Source: Rickettsia typhi
Lineage (GTDB): Bacteria > Pseudomonadota > Alphaproteobacteria > Rickettsiales > Rickettsiaceae
Reading direction: 5' to 3'
Length of the DNA stretch: 64,000 bases
NCBI GenBank assembly: GCA_945875975.1
Contig: CAMCMD010000005.1
Span: 12,945-76,944, forward strand
Part shown: piece after piece, positions 19,183 through 28,663 of the stretch
How positions within the stretch are numbered: the first letter of the stretch is position 1
Layout: each line of letters opens with the position of its first letter
Program-made: the position numbers and the translations under genes
The notes under the pieces: model-generated
The model's input: only the letters and a program-made list of their open reading frames with translations
Told to the model about the DNA's origin: nothing
Databases searched by the model: none

Positions 19183-19200
19183 TAATTTACTAGTAAATTA
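19183..19200. promoter_or_regulatory. 18-bp perfect palindrome in the divergent regulator/effector spacer
   Basis: TAATTTACTAGTAAATTA is identical on both strands with no spacer, a form typical of dimeric helix-turn-helix operators. It is between the winged-helix regulator (minus) and the gene at 19335 (plus). At this base composition an 18-base perfect palindrome is unlikely by chance, though the window is large. Confidence 0.45.
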
Positions 19201-19334
19201 TTATAATTTTGATTTTAAATTCTTAGTATGTCAGTGATTTTTATGGACATACTTATCTTATATATTAATCCATATTAACGAAAACCAGAGAATGGTTATT
19301 AAAATTAAATCATTAAAATTAAGGAGTATATTTA

Positions 19335-20306
19335 ATGGCAGATACAACATTTCAAAGACTAATAGATAGTCAAAAATTTTGGCAAAAGGTACAAACTGGT
19401 GCTACAGTTGCTACTAGCACGATTTTAGGCGCTTTAATTGCTTCTCAAGCATCTCATACAGCGCTTGTTCCTAATACTATTGCTAAGGTAATAGGTGGGG
19501 TTGCTACGCTTAGTGGATATTGGCATGGTTACTGGAGTAATAGAGAATATGACAAAGGAATTTCTACACTTGAAGAGTTGAGAAATTTAACTAGTAAAGA
19601 AGGATTATTTTTAGCAACAGCTGATATTGAAGATATTACAGATGTATCAACTTGGACTAATATAGCAATAATAGATGAAAATAACATTGATAGTAGTACA
19701 GGTCATACTATAGAGGGGGCTAATGCTAAAAAAATATCAAACCCATTTACTTTGCAAGCTATTGTAAAACTAGATTATGACCACAATAATAATATGTCAT
19801 ACGTAATAGTAGGTAAAGAAATCCAAGAAAGTGATTCACAATTAATGTCACGATTTATTGAAAGTGAAAATGGGGTAAAAGTTTATAGCACTGAAATTAT
19901 TGAAGATGTTCCTATTATACATCTTACCGCAGGAAATATTTATACTCGAATATCTGAGAAGTATGGATATCATGCAGACGGTCAAGCTTTTCTAGTAAAG
20001 GCTCTTGCTCTTAAACTTTCAGACGAAACAATGGAGGCTTACGTAGAAGAAAAGTTAAAAACATTTAACACATCATTTATGAGTTTTTATTCTTATGCTA
20101 CCCAACAGAGTAATGAGAAAGCAAGACTTGAGACAGAGTATAAACATTTACAATCTATATCAAAGGAGTATGCTGCTCGTCTTCAAGAGATTAAACCAAT
20201 GGAAAGAGGTGGAGAAGAATATGATAATAATAGTTTTATTTTAGATAATGATAGCCATGAGGAAATTGATCTTGCTGGTTCTCACTATGCTGAAGAAATT
20301 TGTTAA
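19335..20306 (+). CDS. Unknown membrane-associated protein with C-terminal coiled coil
   Basis: A 323-residue protein that I do not recognise. A glycine- and alanine-rich hydrophobic stretch at about 20-66 (TSTILGALIASQ, then IAKVIGGVATLSGYWHGYW) could form a membrane hairpin. The middle is mixed alpha/beta with acidic residues, and residues 225-290 form a charged helical segment (QQSNEKARLETEYKHLQSI). A strong AAGGAG ribosome site precedes the ATG. It is divergent from two regulators across a 270-base spacer with palindromes, which suggests regulated expression. A secreted or host-membrane protein is possible but unproven. Confidence 0.6.
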   Translation: MADTTFQRLIDSQKFWQKVQTGATVATSTILGALIASQASHTALVPNTIAKVIGGVATLSGYWHGYWSNREYDKGISTLEELRNLTSKEGLFLATADIEDITDVSTWTNIAIIDENNIDSSTGHTIEGANAKKISNPFTLQAIVKLDYDHNNNMSYVIVGKEIQESDSQLMSRFIESENGVKVYSTEIIEDVPIIHLTAGNIYTRISEKYGYHADGQAFLVKALALKLSDETMEAYVEEKLKTFNTSFMSFYSYATQQSNEKARLETEYKHLQSISKEYAARLQEIKPMERGGEEYDNNSFILDNDSHEEIDLAGSHYAEEIC

Positions 20307-20389
20307 TGTATAGCGCAAATTTTTGAACTAATAATTGCGACTGATTATTATGCTATCAGTAGGTAATCTTTAATTGCCACGTAATTTTC

Positions 20390-20430
20390 GGTTCTGTCGC
20401 ATCTCCTCCGGCAATAGATGCGACAGAACC
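20390..20430. terminator. Strong 15-bp hairpin between convergent genes
   Basis: Perfect 15-base arms GGTTCTGTCGCATCT (20390-20404) and its complement (20416-20430) enclose an 11-base loop. It lies between the stops at 20306 and 20438 and is the likely shared terminator, although no T run follows. The arm starts like the CTGTTGCA repeat ends seen elsewhere, so a mobile-element origin is possible. Confidence 0.6.
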
Positions 20431-20437
20431 AGCATAT

Positions 20438-23161
20438 TTACTTCGAAAAAAGATCTCCTAACCCTTTTTTAAGAAGCTTATCAGTTGCTTTCTTTAATGG
20501 GTCCATAGTGTTACTTTCTTTTTCGCCCGTACTATTCTCATGTGCTGAGGATGGAGCTGGCTGTTGTCCGCCACCTATAATATTTTTTAAAATATCCCCC
20601 GCCCCCCCTTTACCACCTTGAATTTTATCTATAACTTTAGTCAAAACATTTTCTACTAAATATTGTTTTAATGCCTTAGCATCTACTTTACGCTGGATAT
20701 TATCTAATGAACCATACAAACGAACATTAAACGGAGACAATTTCTGTCTATCTATTTTTACAGTAGAATTAACATCAACAGAGTATTTTGGAAGATTAAC
20801 ATTTCCTTCTGCACGCACCTCTACCTCAGGAGCATCTAGTTTAAAATGAGTTATTGTACCGATTCCTTGCTTAATTATAACATTTGCTTCTAGTTTATTA
20901 AATGCCGTCTGCCCCCCAGCAAATGATGTATCCAATAAACTAACAATACTAGAAAGATCATTTATATTATTTAAGCCATCCAGTATTTTTTGTAAGTTTA
21001 CTCCATTTATTTTACCTTCTGTGCCTACCATATTAATGTTGCCTGAGAGGTTGTTTACATACTGAAATTCACTTGTACCTAATGATTGTAACTTAGAGGA
21101 TAAATTAAAATTTCCCTCGGCAATTTTAATTTCCTTATAGTCGGGAACCGCATCCTTAAGTCTTGCCTCCTTTAGCTCAGTACTCAAAAATACTTCACCT
21201 GTTTTAGAGACTACATGTCCAAATGCTACTATGGTACCTCCATAAATATGTGCTGAAAAAGTTTCAAGATTAAGTTTACCATTTGCGAGTTGAAGTTTAG
21301 ATTTTATTGCATCTATATTTAATGGAGCTTTAATAAATCGTGGAATAGATATTGTAAAAATTCCATCAAATTCATTTAAAAAAGATAAATCAATTTTCTC
21401 TTGAGACCAAGGTAAGCTAGTTTTCTGGCTGCCACCTGCCTCCTTCCCTTTATTACTTATATTTCCTTGGTTGCTTAATCCATTCAAATTAATTTCTGAA
21501 GTTACTAAATCTAAATTAACTTGGGGCTTACGACTCAAATCTATATTAGCTTTACCATTTAAAGATATTTTTTTATTGTTAATAGTAAGATCATATTTAT
21601 TTAACGCAATATCAAACACAGGAAGTTGACCAGAAATAGTGTGTGATAATGAGAAGGCTCCAAGAGTTGATGACGCGATTTTTTGGTTAAGAAGTTGTTT
21701 TAAGCTGTTACCAAGATTATGACCAGTGGCAACGAAAGTAAGAGATGTTTTATAAGAGTTTGCCGTCTCCACTTTACCAATAACATGGCTATCAATTCCA
21801 GCTAAAGTAATATGAGTATCTGTGTGCCAAATTTTAGCCTCTTCTTTACTTTCTCCTTTGATTTTGACTTCTGAAAGTACCACAGGAGATTTGATTCCTC
21901 CCAATTTCATTAAGGCAGATCCTTTATTTGTCTCAAGGTTATAGGTAAAATTTAAATTTGGTTGCCAATTGACGCTAATACTACCTTTTAAATTAGCCTC
22001 ACCCAGAAGCAAAGCAATGTTTTTTACATCAAGAGTATTTTTATTATAGGCAGCTGAAGCTTCAAGCGAGATATTATTACTTAAAAGCACAGGAAAGTCC
22101 AATGAGTTTATTTGTAAACTCTCTAATATAGGCTTTAAACTTTGTGCCTTTAAATTAATTTTATATCCATTTAACGCTTGATCATTACTAACTTGCATAA
22201 CAATATTACCTGGCATTACATTTAGATTTAAAGTAGGTATGCCACCTTTAAAATTATAACTTCCTTCGCCTTTCGCTAATATTTTATCTAAGGACAAATT
22301 TAAGTTACTCAGTAAGACATTTTCTTTATCTATAGTAATCCTAGTAGTAAAATTAAATTTTGAGCTTAATCCTTGGGGCATAGAAGGGAAAAAATTACTT
22401 AAATGCTGAACATTACCTTCATATTTTATATTGCCTGCAAAGCTTAAATCGTCTAAGCGAAATTCTCCTTCGAGAGTAGCTTTTTCTTGTTTTATTTTAC
22501 ATTCGGCCATTATAGGCATTACCGATTGGTTAGCATCAATAGAACCATTAAGAGTAACATTTTCATCAAAAATTTTACTCTTAATAAAAAATTCCATGGC
22601 GCCTTGCCCAAATAAGTTATTAATTACTAAATTTACATTTTCCAAAGCAATTTTTTCTTTGTCTTGAACATAAAGTACTTGTCCATTCTCAATTGCTAAA
22701 CGCTTTATAGTAAAAGGTAATTTTGGGATCTGGATAGTTTGAGAGTTAGTACCAACATTTTTATGGTAATCATCTATTTTTAATGTTTGATGGTCTTTAC
22801 CTTTCTTAAGTTTTTCAATATGAATTTCAGGATTTTCAAGCACTATGTCAGAAATTACCAATTTACCAGTGAACAAGGAGAAAATAGCTAAAGTTGCTTT
22901 TGCTTTACCCACTTTAAGTATAGGAAATTTTTCCTCATCTGGAAGGCTGGAAAGCTCTACTTTAGACAACACTACCTTAGGCATAGGTAAGATAGAAAAG
23001 GATATTTTGTCTTTAATTAATAAATCTCTTCCTGTCTCTGCTTTTATTTTGGTTTTTATATCTTCTTGATAGTGATCTAATGAAATTAAGAAAGGTAAGG
23101 CTAATAATGCTAAAACCAGAATTAGAATTAGATATCCACTATATTTTAGAAATTTTATCAT
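20438..23161 (-). CDS. AsmA family protein
   Basis: A large envelope protein anchored in the inner membrane by one N-terminal segment (FLKYSGYLILILVLALLALPF), with a long repetitive beta-strand periplasmic region. AsmA/TamB-type proteins act in phospholipid movement to the outer membrane or in outer-membrane protein assembly. The region just after the anchor (DHYQEDIKTKIKAETGRDLLI) and the C-terminal AEGNVNLPKYSVDVNSTVKI match the two AsmA homology regions. The start at 23161 gives 907 residues and has a GGAG site 12 bases upstream; a longer frame to 23215 adds 18 polar residues without a good ribosome site. The last 60 residues are Gly/Lys-rich. Confidence 0.85.
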   Translation of the reverse strand: MIKFLKYSGYLILILVLALLALPFLISLDHYQEDIKTKIKAETGRDLLIKDKISFSILPMPKVVLSKVELSSLPDEEKFPILKVGKAKATLAIFSLFTGKLVISDIVLENPEIHIEKLKKGKDHQTLKIDDYHKNVGTNSQTIQIPKLPFTIKRLAIENGQVLYVQDKEKIALENVNLVINNLFGQGAMEFFIKSKIFDENVTLNGSIDANQSVMPIMAECKIKQEKATLEGEFRLDDLSFAGNIKYEGNVQHLSNFFPSMPQGLSSKFNFTTRITIDKENVLLSNLNLSLDKILAKGEGSYNFKGGIPTLNLNVMPGNIVMQVSNDQALNGYKINLKAQSLKPILESLQINSLDFPVLLSNNISLEASAAYNKNTLDVKNIALLLGEANLKGSISVNWQPNLNFTYNLETNKGSALMKLGGIKSPVVLSEVKIKGESKEEAKIWHTDTHITLAGIDSHVIGKVETANSYKTSLTFVATGHNLGNSLKQLLNQKIASSTLGAFSLSHTISGQLPVFDIALNKYDLTINNKKISLNGKANIDLSRKPQVNLDLVTSEINLNGLSNQGNISNKGKEAGGSQKTSLPWSQEKIDLSFLNEFDGIFTISIPRFIKAPLNIDAIKSKLQLANGKLNLETFSAHIYGGTIVAFGHVVSKTGEVFLSTELKEARLKDAVPDYKEIKIAEGNFNLSSKLQSLGTSEFQYVNNLSGNINMVGTEGKINGVNLQKILDGLNNINDLSSIVSLLDTSFAGGQTAFNKLEANVIIKQGIGTITHFKLDAPEVEVRAEGNVNLPKYSVDVNSTVKIDRQKLSPFNVRLYGSLDNIQRKVDAKALKQYLVENVLTKVIDKIQGGKGGAGDILKNIIGGGQQPAPSSAHENSTGEKESNTMDPLKKATDKLLKKGLGDLFSK

Positions 23162-23445
23162 CAACTTTTTTCTCCAACTATTTACTATCTTTAATATTAT
23201 ATTACCAATCTTCATCTTTAGGCTATAAATAATTTTGAGTCGAGAGAGAAAAAATACAAGAGCATCTCATAAGAACTAACGTTTAGTGTTGTAGATAAGG
23301 ATTTAGTTAATTGTTTTGTAGATATAGTGGTTCTGTTGCAACAGCGCCCTTGTCTTTAGGCAATGACAAAATTTTAATAACAAATTAATTGCCGTTTGTT
23401 AAGAATAATGCTATATATTTAGTTACATTAATTATGAGGTAAACA

Positions 23446-24405
23446 ATGTCAAAGACCAAATTAACGTTGTCTAATCTAACTGACTCTAGATTTGAAGGGT
23501 TAAGTTCGAATATAACGAATAGTATGCAATCATATTTGGAATTAGTGAATAATTGTCCTGAAATCGTGGTTGAACAACACCCTGAGGGCCGCGGTGGAAC
23601 AATGACAGTTAATGAAATTGAGTTATGTAGCATTAATCCGTTGTGTAATATAGGAGAATATAGTTTCAGTTTTGGAACGCTTGTACACCATACACAGGAA
23701 ATTCTTAAGCAGTTTTCTCCTGCAGGTTTTAACAAATTCCTTGAGTTATATAACAAGCCAGAGCAAGTTGATATGTCGCCTGATGAGGAAGCAGCAGCTA
23801 GGAGAGATATTAAGAAACAAGCTGAAGATTTTGAAGCTAGCCAGAGGAAAGCCGCTCTTGACGCTGCAAAAGTTGCAAAAGAAGCTGAAGAGGTTGAAAA
23901 AGCTATTGCTGCTGTTGCTGCTGCTGAAGTAGCTGAAGCTGCTGCTGTTAAGAATGTTTCTAGAGAAGGCAAATTTGCAGAGCTTAAATTGGGGCATCCA
24001 AAAAAACAGGTAGGTGCGCATAAAACCTTGAAGGATAAGGTTGTAGAGCCGGTGCTCAAAGCATACCAAGCTCTGTTGGACAAATGTGGATGGTTGCTTA
24101 AACTAACCTTTATAGAAGGTGCAGATGAAACTAAAATAGAGGTTAATGGACATAATATTACAGCTCCTAACCCCAAAAAAGATGTTTGGGGAGATTCTAT
24201 AGATGCTTCATGGTGGGATATAGTGCGATTTACACTTCCTAGACTTGAAGGCAATGATGAAAATGTAATAAAATTATGCGATAATAGTATATGTGCTAGG
24301 ATGCGTAAAGTTATAGATCCTGCTTATAATAAAGTTTTGTTGCAGTTAGAAGCATCATTAGCAGGCGAAGTAGATGCAGCGTCTGATGCTCATGCTTATC
24401 CATAA
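23446..24405 (+). CDS. Unknown alanine-rich coiled-coil protein
   Basis: A 319-residue protein with no domain I recognise. Residues 120-180 are a long Ala/Glu/Lys-rich helix (EEAAARRDIKKQAEDFEAS, then AAVAAAEVAEAAA) expected to form a coiled coil. It is flanked by an N-terminal mixed domain and a C-terminal globular part rich in Trp and Lys (WLLKLTF, DASWWDIVRF). A GAGGT ribosome site is just before the ATG. It has no signal peptide. A long opposite-strand frame over it arises from the Ala-rich codons and is not considered real. A secreted effector is a reasonable guess from the company it keeps. Confidence 0.55.
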   Translation: MSKTKLTLSNLTDSRFEGLSSNITNSMQSYLELVNNCPEIVVEQHPEGRGGTMTVNEIELCSINPLCNIGEYSFSFGTLVHHTQEILKQFSPAGFNKFLELYNKPEQVDMSPDEEAAARRDIKKQAEDFEASQRKAALDAAKVAKEAEEVEKAIAAVAAAEVAEAAAVKNVSREGKFAELKLGHPKKQVGAHKTLKDKVVEPVLKAYQALLDKCGWLLKLTFIEGADETKIEVNGHNITAPNPKKDVWGDSIDASWWDIVRFTLPRLEGNDENVIKLCDNSICARMRKVIDPAYNKVLLQLEASLAGEVDAASDAHAYP

Positions 24406-24822
24406 TCAGCAAATTAGGAAATCCTAGGTTGATAGGATTAGGATAAGAACCACAAGTACCGTCATCCCAGAAGCTAGTCGATCAGACGCTTTAGCGCCTA
24501 TTTAGGGCATTGATACTTATATATTGGAAGATAAGTATCAGAACAGATATTAGCTTTGTTTATAGCGTTTTTAGTCTTTTTATATCCTCCTTGTGATTCT
24601 TTTAGCTTTGCTACACCTTAGTTTTTGTTCTTAGTTTAAGTTGTGATTCAACACAGCCTATATCTTTATTATAGTCTAGATAGACAACAAGACAATTGTC
24701 TTTAGCGTCATTTAAATCAATAGTAACATAATTTATATAACTCATGTTATGACAAGAGGTTAATTAATTATTTTTATGTGGTACTATTATTCATAGTAAT
24801 GCAAAAAATTAGAGGAAACTAT
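24406..24822. other. Gene-poor spacer with a hairpin and a 44-codon frame
   Basis: A ten-base inverted repeat (TGATACTTAT at 24511-24520, ATAAGTATCA at 24531-24540) could terminate the upstream gene. A minus-strand frame of 44 codons (24611-24745) has a plausible start but no known domain. Nothing else is recognised. Confidence 0.3.
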
Positions 24823-27454
24823 ATGGACATAGAAAATTTACAACCATTATTCAAACCTAATTCTGTAGCCCTGATAGGAGCAAGTAATCGCAGCAATTCT
24901 ATCGGTTCTGTTGTTATAAAAAATTTATTACAAAGCGGGTTTCACGGTTGTATTATGCCTGTTAATCCCAAAAGTCCTTCTATAGAGGGAGTGTTGTGTT
25001 ATAAAGACATTAATAGTCTTCCCATGACGCCAGATTTAGCTATTTTTTGTATTCCTGCTCCTGGAGTAGCAAGTGTTCTGGCAGAACTGGGGAAAAAAGG
25101 GACGAGGGCTGCTGTTATTATTTCCGCCGGTTTCGGTTCTGGAGAAGGAGAAGAAGGGTTAAGACGTAGAAAAGAAGTGATTGATGTAGCGAAGCAATAT
25201 GGTATTCGTTTAATAGGACCAAATTGTGTAGGGTTGCTTATCCCTTCTATTGGTCTAAATGCTAGCTTTGCTCATGTAACTCCGGATAAGGGAGATATAG
25301 GATTTGTCAGTCAATCTGGTGCTGTGGTAACAGCAGTCCTTGACTGGGCAAAAAGTAAACATATAGGTTTTACACATGTCATGTCTATGGGAGATATGAT
25401 TGATTTTGATTTTGGTGAAGCCATTGAATATCTAACAAAAGACCCTGAAACTAAAACTATTATTTTATACATTGAAGCGATTACTAATGCGCGTAATTTT
25501 ATAGCGGCAGCAAGAGCAGCTGCTTTGGTAAAGCCAGTTATAGTTTTGAAACCTGGGCGTAGTGAAGAAGGTGCAAAAGCAGCGGCTTCACATACTGGCT
25601 CTCTAGCAGGATCTGATGACGTTTATGATGCAGTGTTTCAGCGTTGTGGTCTTTTGCGTGTATATGATATGAACGAATTGTTTGATACTATGGAGACGCT
25701 AGCTCGTAACCAAGAACTCTGGGGTGATCGTTTATGTATCTTAACTAATGGAGGAGGTATAGGAGTTCTAGCTACCGATAAGCTGATAGAGCTTGGAGGC
25801 AAATTAGCACAATTACAAGATAAAACTATAGCTCGTTTGAACGAAGTCTTGCCAACTACATGGTCTCATGGAAACCCAGTAGATATTATCGGTGATGCGC
25901 CCGGTGAACGTTATGCAAATGCATTTCGTATTATTATGGAGGATACAAACGTAGATGCAATATTAGTATTAAACTGTCCAGTGGCAATTGTACCAAGTAT
26001 AGAACCTGCGGAAGCAATACTAAATGCCTATAAAGCAAATAATAGACATCCAAAACCTATTTTAATTGCTGCTTGGCTTGGAGAAGGTGCGCCAGCTGAA
26101 GAAGCAAGACAGTTATTTGCTGTTAACGACATTCCATCTTATACTACACCTGAGAGTGCAATAAGTGGATTTAAGCGTATGGTGGAATATTACTATAACA
26201 GAAAAAAATCGCTAGTTTCACAAGCAGAACATCAAAAATTCGATTATCAGATAGCTCATGATATTTTACAAAAAGCAATTGCCAACAAACAAGACTGGCT
26301 TACTGAAATTGAAGCGAAAAATATATTGAGTGCCTATAATATACCAATTGTAGAAACGTTTGAAGTAAAAAGTCCAGAAGAGGCTTATAAGGAAGCTAAG
26401 AAGCTAAAGAGCAAAATGGTTTTAAAAATTCTTTCTCCAGATATTACTCACAAATCTGATTCAGGGGGGGTGATATTAAATTTAAAATCCCCAGAAGAAG
26501 TTAGAGATGCCGCACAAAAGATGTTAGAACGCTATAAGATTAGCGATGGGAGCTTAAATATTTTGTTGAATTATGCTGCTAATTTTAGGTGTTTCGGAAG
26601 ATAGTATTTTTGGTCCAGTTATGCTTTTTGGAAGTGGTGGGAAAGCCGTTGAAATGGTTAAAGACAACTCCCTCGCACTACCTCCATTAACAACGGAATT
26701 AGCGACTGAATTAATTATGCGTACTAAAATTTATAATTTGTTGAAAGGTTATCGCGATGAAAAACCAGCAGACATACCCGCTATTGCTCAGTGTTTGGTT
26801 AATTTATCCCAATTAGTAATAGATCTGCCAATGGTCAAAGAACTAGATATTAACCCCCTAATTGCGGATCATCACGGGGTAATTGCTTTAGATGCTCGTA
26901 TTAAGGTGAATTTGGGTGCTGCTGATTACAATCGCTTAGCAATTGCTCCATATCCACATCATTTAGTTAAAAAAGTTAAAATAGCTGGTTATGATGATTT
27001 GATATTACGCCCTGTAAAATCTAAGGATAATATTGCATTGAATGAGGCTTTAAATACAATTAAATTATCAAATTATTCCCAACTTCTATCGTCGTTGCCA
27101 TATGAAATATCTTTAGTATCAACTCGTCTTAGCCAAATTGATTATGATAAGGAAATGGTGTTTGTAATAGAGAATAAAAAACATGCGAATCAAATTTTAG
27201 GTGTTGCACGAGTGCGAAAAATAACCAGTGCGAAAAGCATGGCTTTTGAATGCATGTTTGATGTTATACCGGAATTTTATAGTAATGCTAGTTTATTGTT
27301 AGAATATGTAATCGAGTATGCTCGTTCTACCAAAGTTACCACTTTATTTACCGATGTATTGCATCCTATGTTTTATGAACATTATATAAAAGCTGGGTTT
27401 AAAGAGACTTCTCACAGTAAAAAAGGTACAAACAGACTGGTCTATGAATTATAG
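24823..27454 (+). pseudogene. Broken acetyl/acyl-CoA synthetase (NDP-forming) with C-terminal GNAT domain
   Basis: An intact version would be about 890 residues. Domains in order are a CoA-binding Rossmann domain (NSVALIGASNRSNSIGSVV), two succinyl-CoA-ligase-like domains with SHTGSLAGSDDVYDA (the region of the phospho-His), an ATP-grasp domain starting near residue 490, and a GNAT acetyltransferase domain after about 700. This is the Pat/AcuA-type protein acetyltransferase architecture. The frame opened at 24823 (after GAGGAAAC) stops at 26604; the rest is in another frame from about 26573. Alignment to family wording at LILGVSEDSIFGPV shows about 15 residues missing at the junction, so a small deletion changed the frame. 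Confidence 0.85.
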
Positions 27455-27706
27455 GCTCTGTTGCATGAATCGGATTTAGGGCTAGTTTTTTCGACTCTGT
27501 GAAAACTAGCCGTGTATGAGAATAAACTAGTCAATATCAATACAAGATTAAAGGTAGTCTTTGAATTTCTTCAATTAGCAACATTTCAATTACGACCTAA
27601 TAGTACGGAGTGAGGTGGGACTCGAAACCTACGCTTTGTCCCAGGTTAAAGATAAGGAGGTCTATAACTGATGATATATAATAGATCTCTATTTGCAACA
27701 GAGCGC
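27454..27706. mobile_element. Short decayed element bounded by 11-bp inverted repeats
   Basis: GCTCTGTTGCA at 27455-27465 and its complement TGCAACAGAGC at 27694-27704 bound about 250 bases between the broken synthetase and the ABC permease. Inside are a ten-base hairpin (GGCTAGTTTT, 27480-27489, with 27502-27511) and a reading-frame remnant similar to one at 38.58 kb. It looks like a MITE or the shell of an IS. No transposase remains. Confidence 0.5.
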
Positions 27707-27718
27707 TTGCTGGGTGCC

Positions 27719-28489
27719 TTACGACTTAATTCTCCACCCTTTATCAATGAGTTTAACCAGAAGGGCATACATTATTCCATTTGATATAATCAGAAACAGC
27801 ACCCCTCCTGTGATATTACCATCGGCCTGATCAGTAAGACAATATCTAAAACCATCGATAATATAGAAGAAGGGGTTTAGTAGATTAATTTGCTGAAATA
27901 TAGGAGGAAGCGATTGCACTGAATAAAATGTACCAGACAAAAATGATAGTGGCGTGATAAGGTAGCTTGTAATGGCTGAATGTTGATCAAACGAGTTAGA
28001 AATTAATCCTGATAATAACCCTAATTTTCCAAGCAAAGTACAGGAGGCAAGTACATAAAAAACTAATAAAAATGGATGCGCTAGGGTATAGTCAACAAAA
28101 GGTATCAAAGCGACTGCAACAGCTATTCCAACAAATATTCCTCTAAGCACCGCCCCAACAGTAAATGCTATTATAATTTCAACACTACCAAATGGAGGAG
28201 TTAAAATATCAGAAATATAACCTAGCATTTTACTCATAATAAAAGATGATGAGCTATTGGCAAAAGCATTTTGTACTATGCTCATAGCTATTAATCCATA
28301 ACCCATAAAATTAATGAACTTAATACCTGAAACCTCGCCCTTATGACTCCCAATAGCCAGAACAAAAACTGCCAAAAAAATTAATGCTGAAACTACTGGG
28401 GTGAATATAGTTTGGTGATAAACCCGCAAAAATCTCTTTATCTCACGCAAAGTCAGGCTATAAGTACCATACCAATTCATCTTTTCCAT
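27719..28489 (-). CDS. ABC-2 type transporter permease
   Basis: A 256-residue inner-membrane protein with six hydrophobic segments and the ABC-2 (YadH/NodJ-type) pattern: LTLREIKRFLRVYHQTIFTPVVSALIF at the N-terminus and the TPLSFLSGTFYSVQSLPP loop near residue 185, the conserved ABC-2 signature. It would export a lipid-linked sugar, drug or similar molecule, with a separate ATPase. No ATPase gene is beside it: upstream is miaB on the other strand and downstream is the short element. The partner must be elsewhere. Confidence 0.88.
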   Translation of the reverse strand: MEKMNWYGTYSLTLREIKRFLRVYHQTIFTPVVSALIFLAVFVLAIGSHKGEVSGIKFINFMGYGLIAMSIVQNAFANSSSSFIMSKMLGYISDILTPPFGSVEIIIAFTVGAVLRGIFVGIAVAVALIPFVDYTLAHPFLLVFYVLASCTLLGKLGLLSGLISNSFDQHSAITSYLITPLSFLSGTFYSVQSLPPIFQQINLLNPFFYIIDGFRYCLTDQADGNITGGVLFLIISNGIMYALLVKLIDKGWRIKS

Positions 28490-28577
28490 AATAAATAATC
28501 ACTATTAATTTTTCATAGATTATGATATATTCCGCGGAGATTTTTATCAATAATAATTAAATATTAGGGATTGCCTA

Positions 28578-28626
28578 AAAGTCATCCTTGAACAATTTTT
28601 TGTATTCAGGGTGGGTGACTCTTTAA
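28578..28626. other. Imperfect hairpin upstream of miaB
   Basis: Arms around AGTCATCCTTGAA and TTCAGGGTGGGTGACT pair in two blocks separated by an internal loop, then CTTT follows. It lies in the spacer between the divergent ABC permease and miaB genes. A leader structure or a terminator remnant are both possible. Confidence 0.3.
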
Positions 28627-28663
28627 AATGCAATAACATAGTGTTGCTACAAATATATCAAAA

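Noticed and set aside
23385..24254. 289-codon minus-strand frame opposite the Ala-rich coiled-coil gene
   Set aside because: It is Ser/Ala/Phe-rich low complexity, the expected mirror of GCT/GCA codon runs, has no ribosome site, and the opposite frame has a good start and a coiled-coil pattern.
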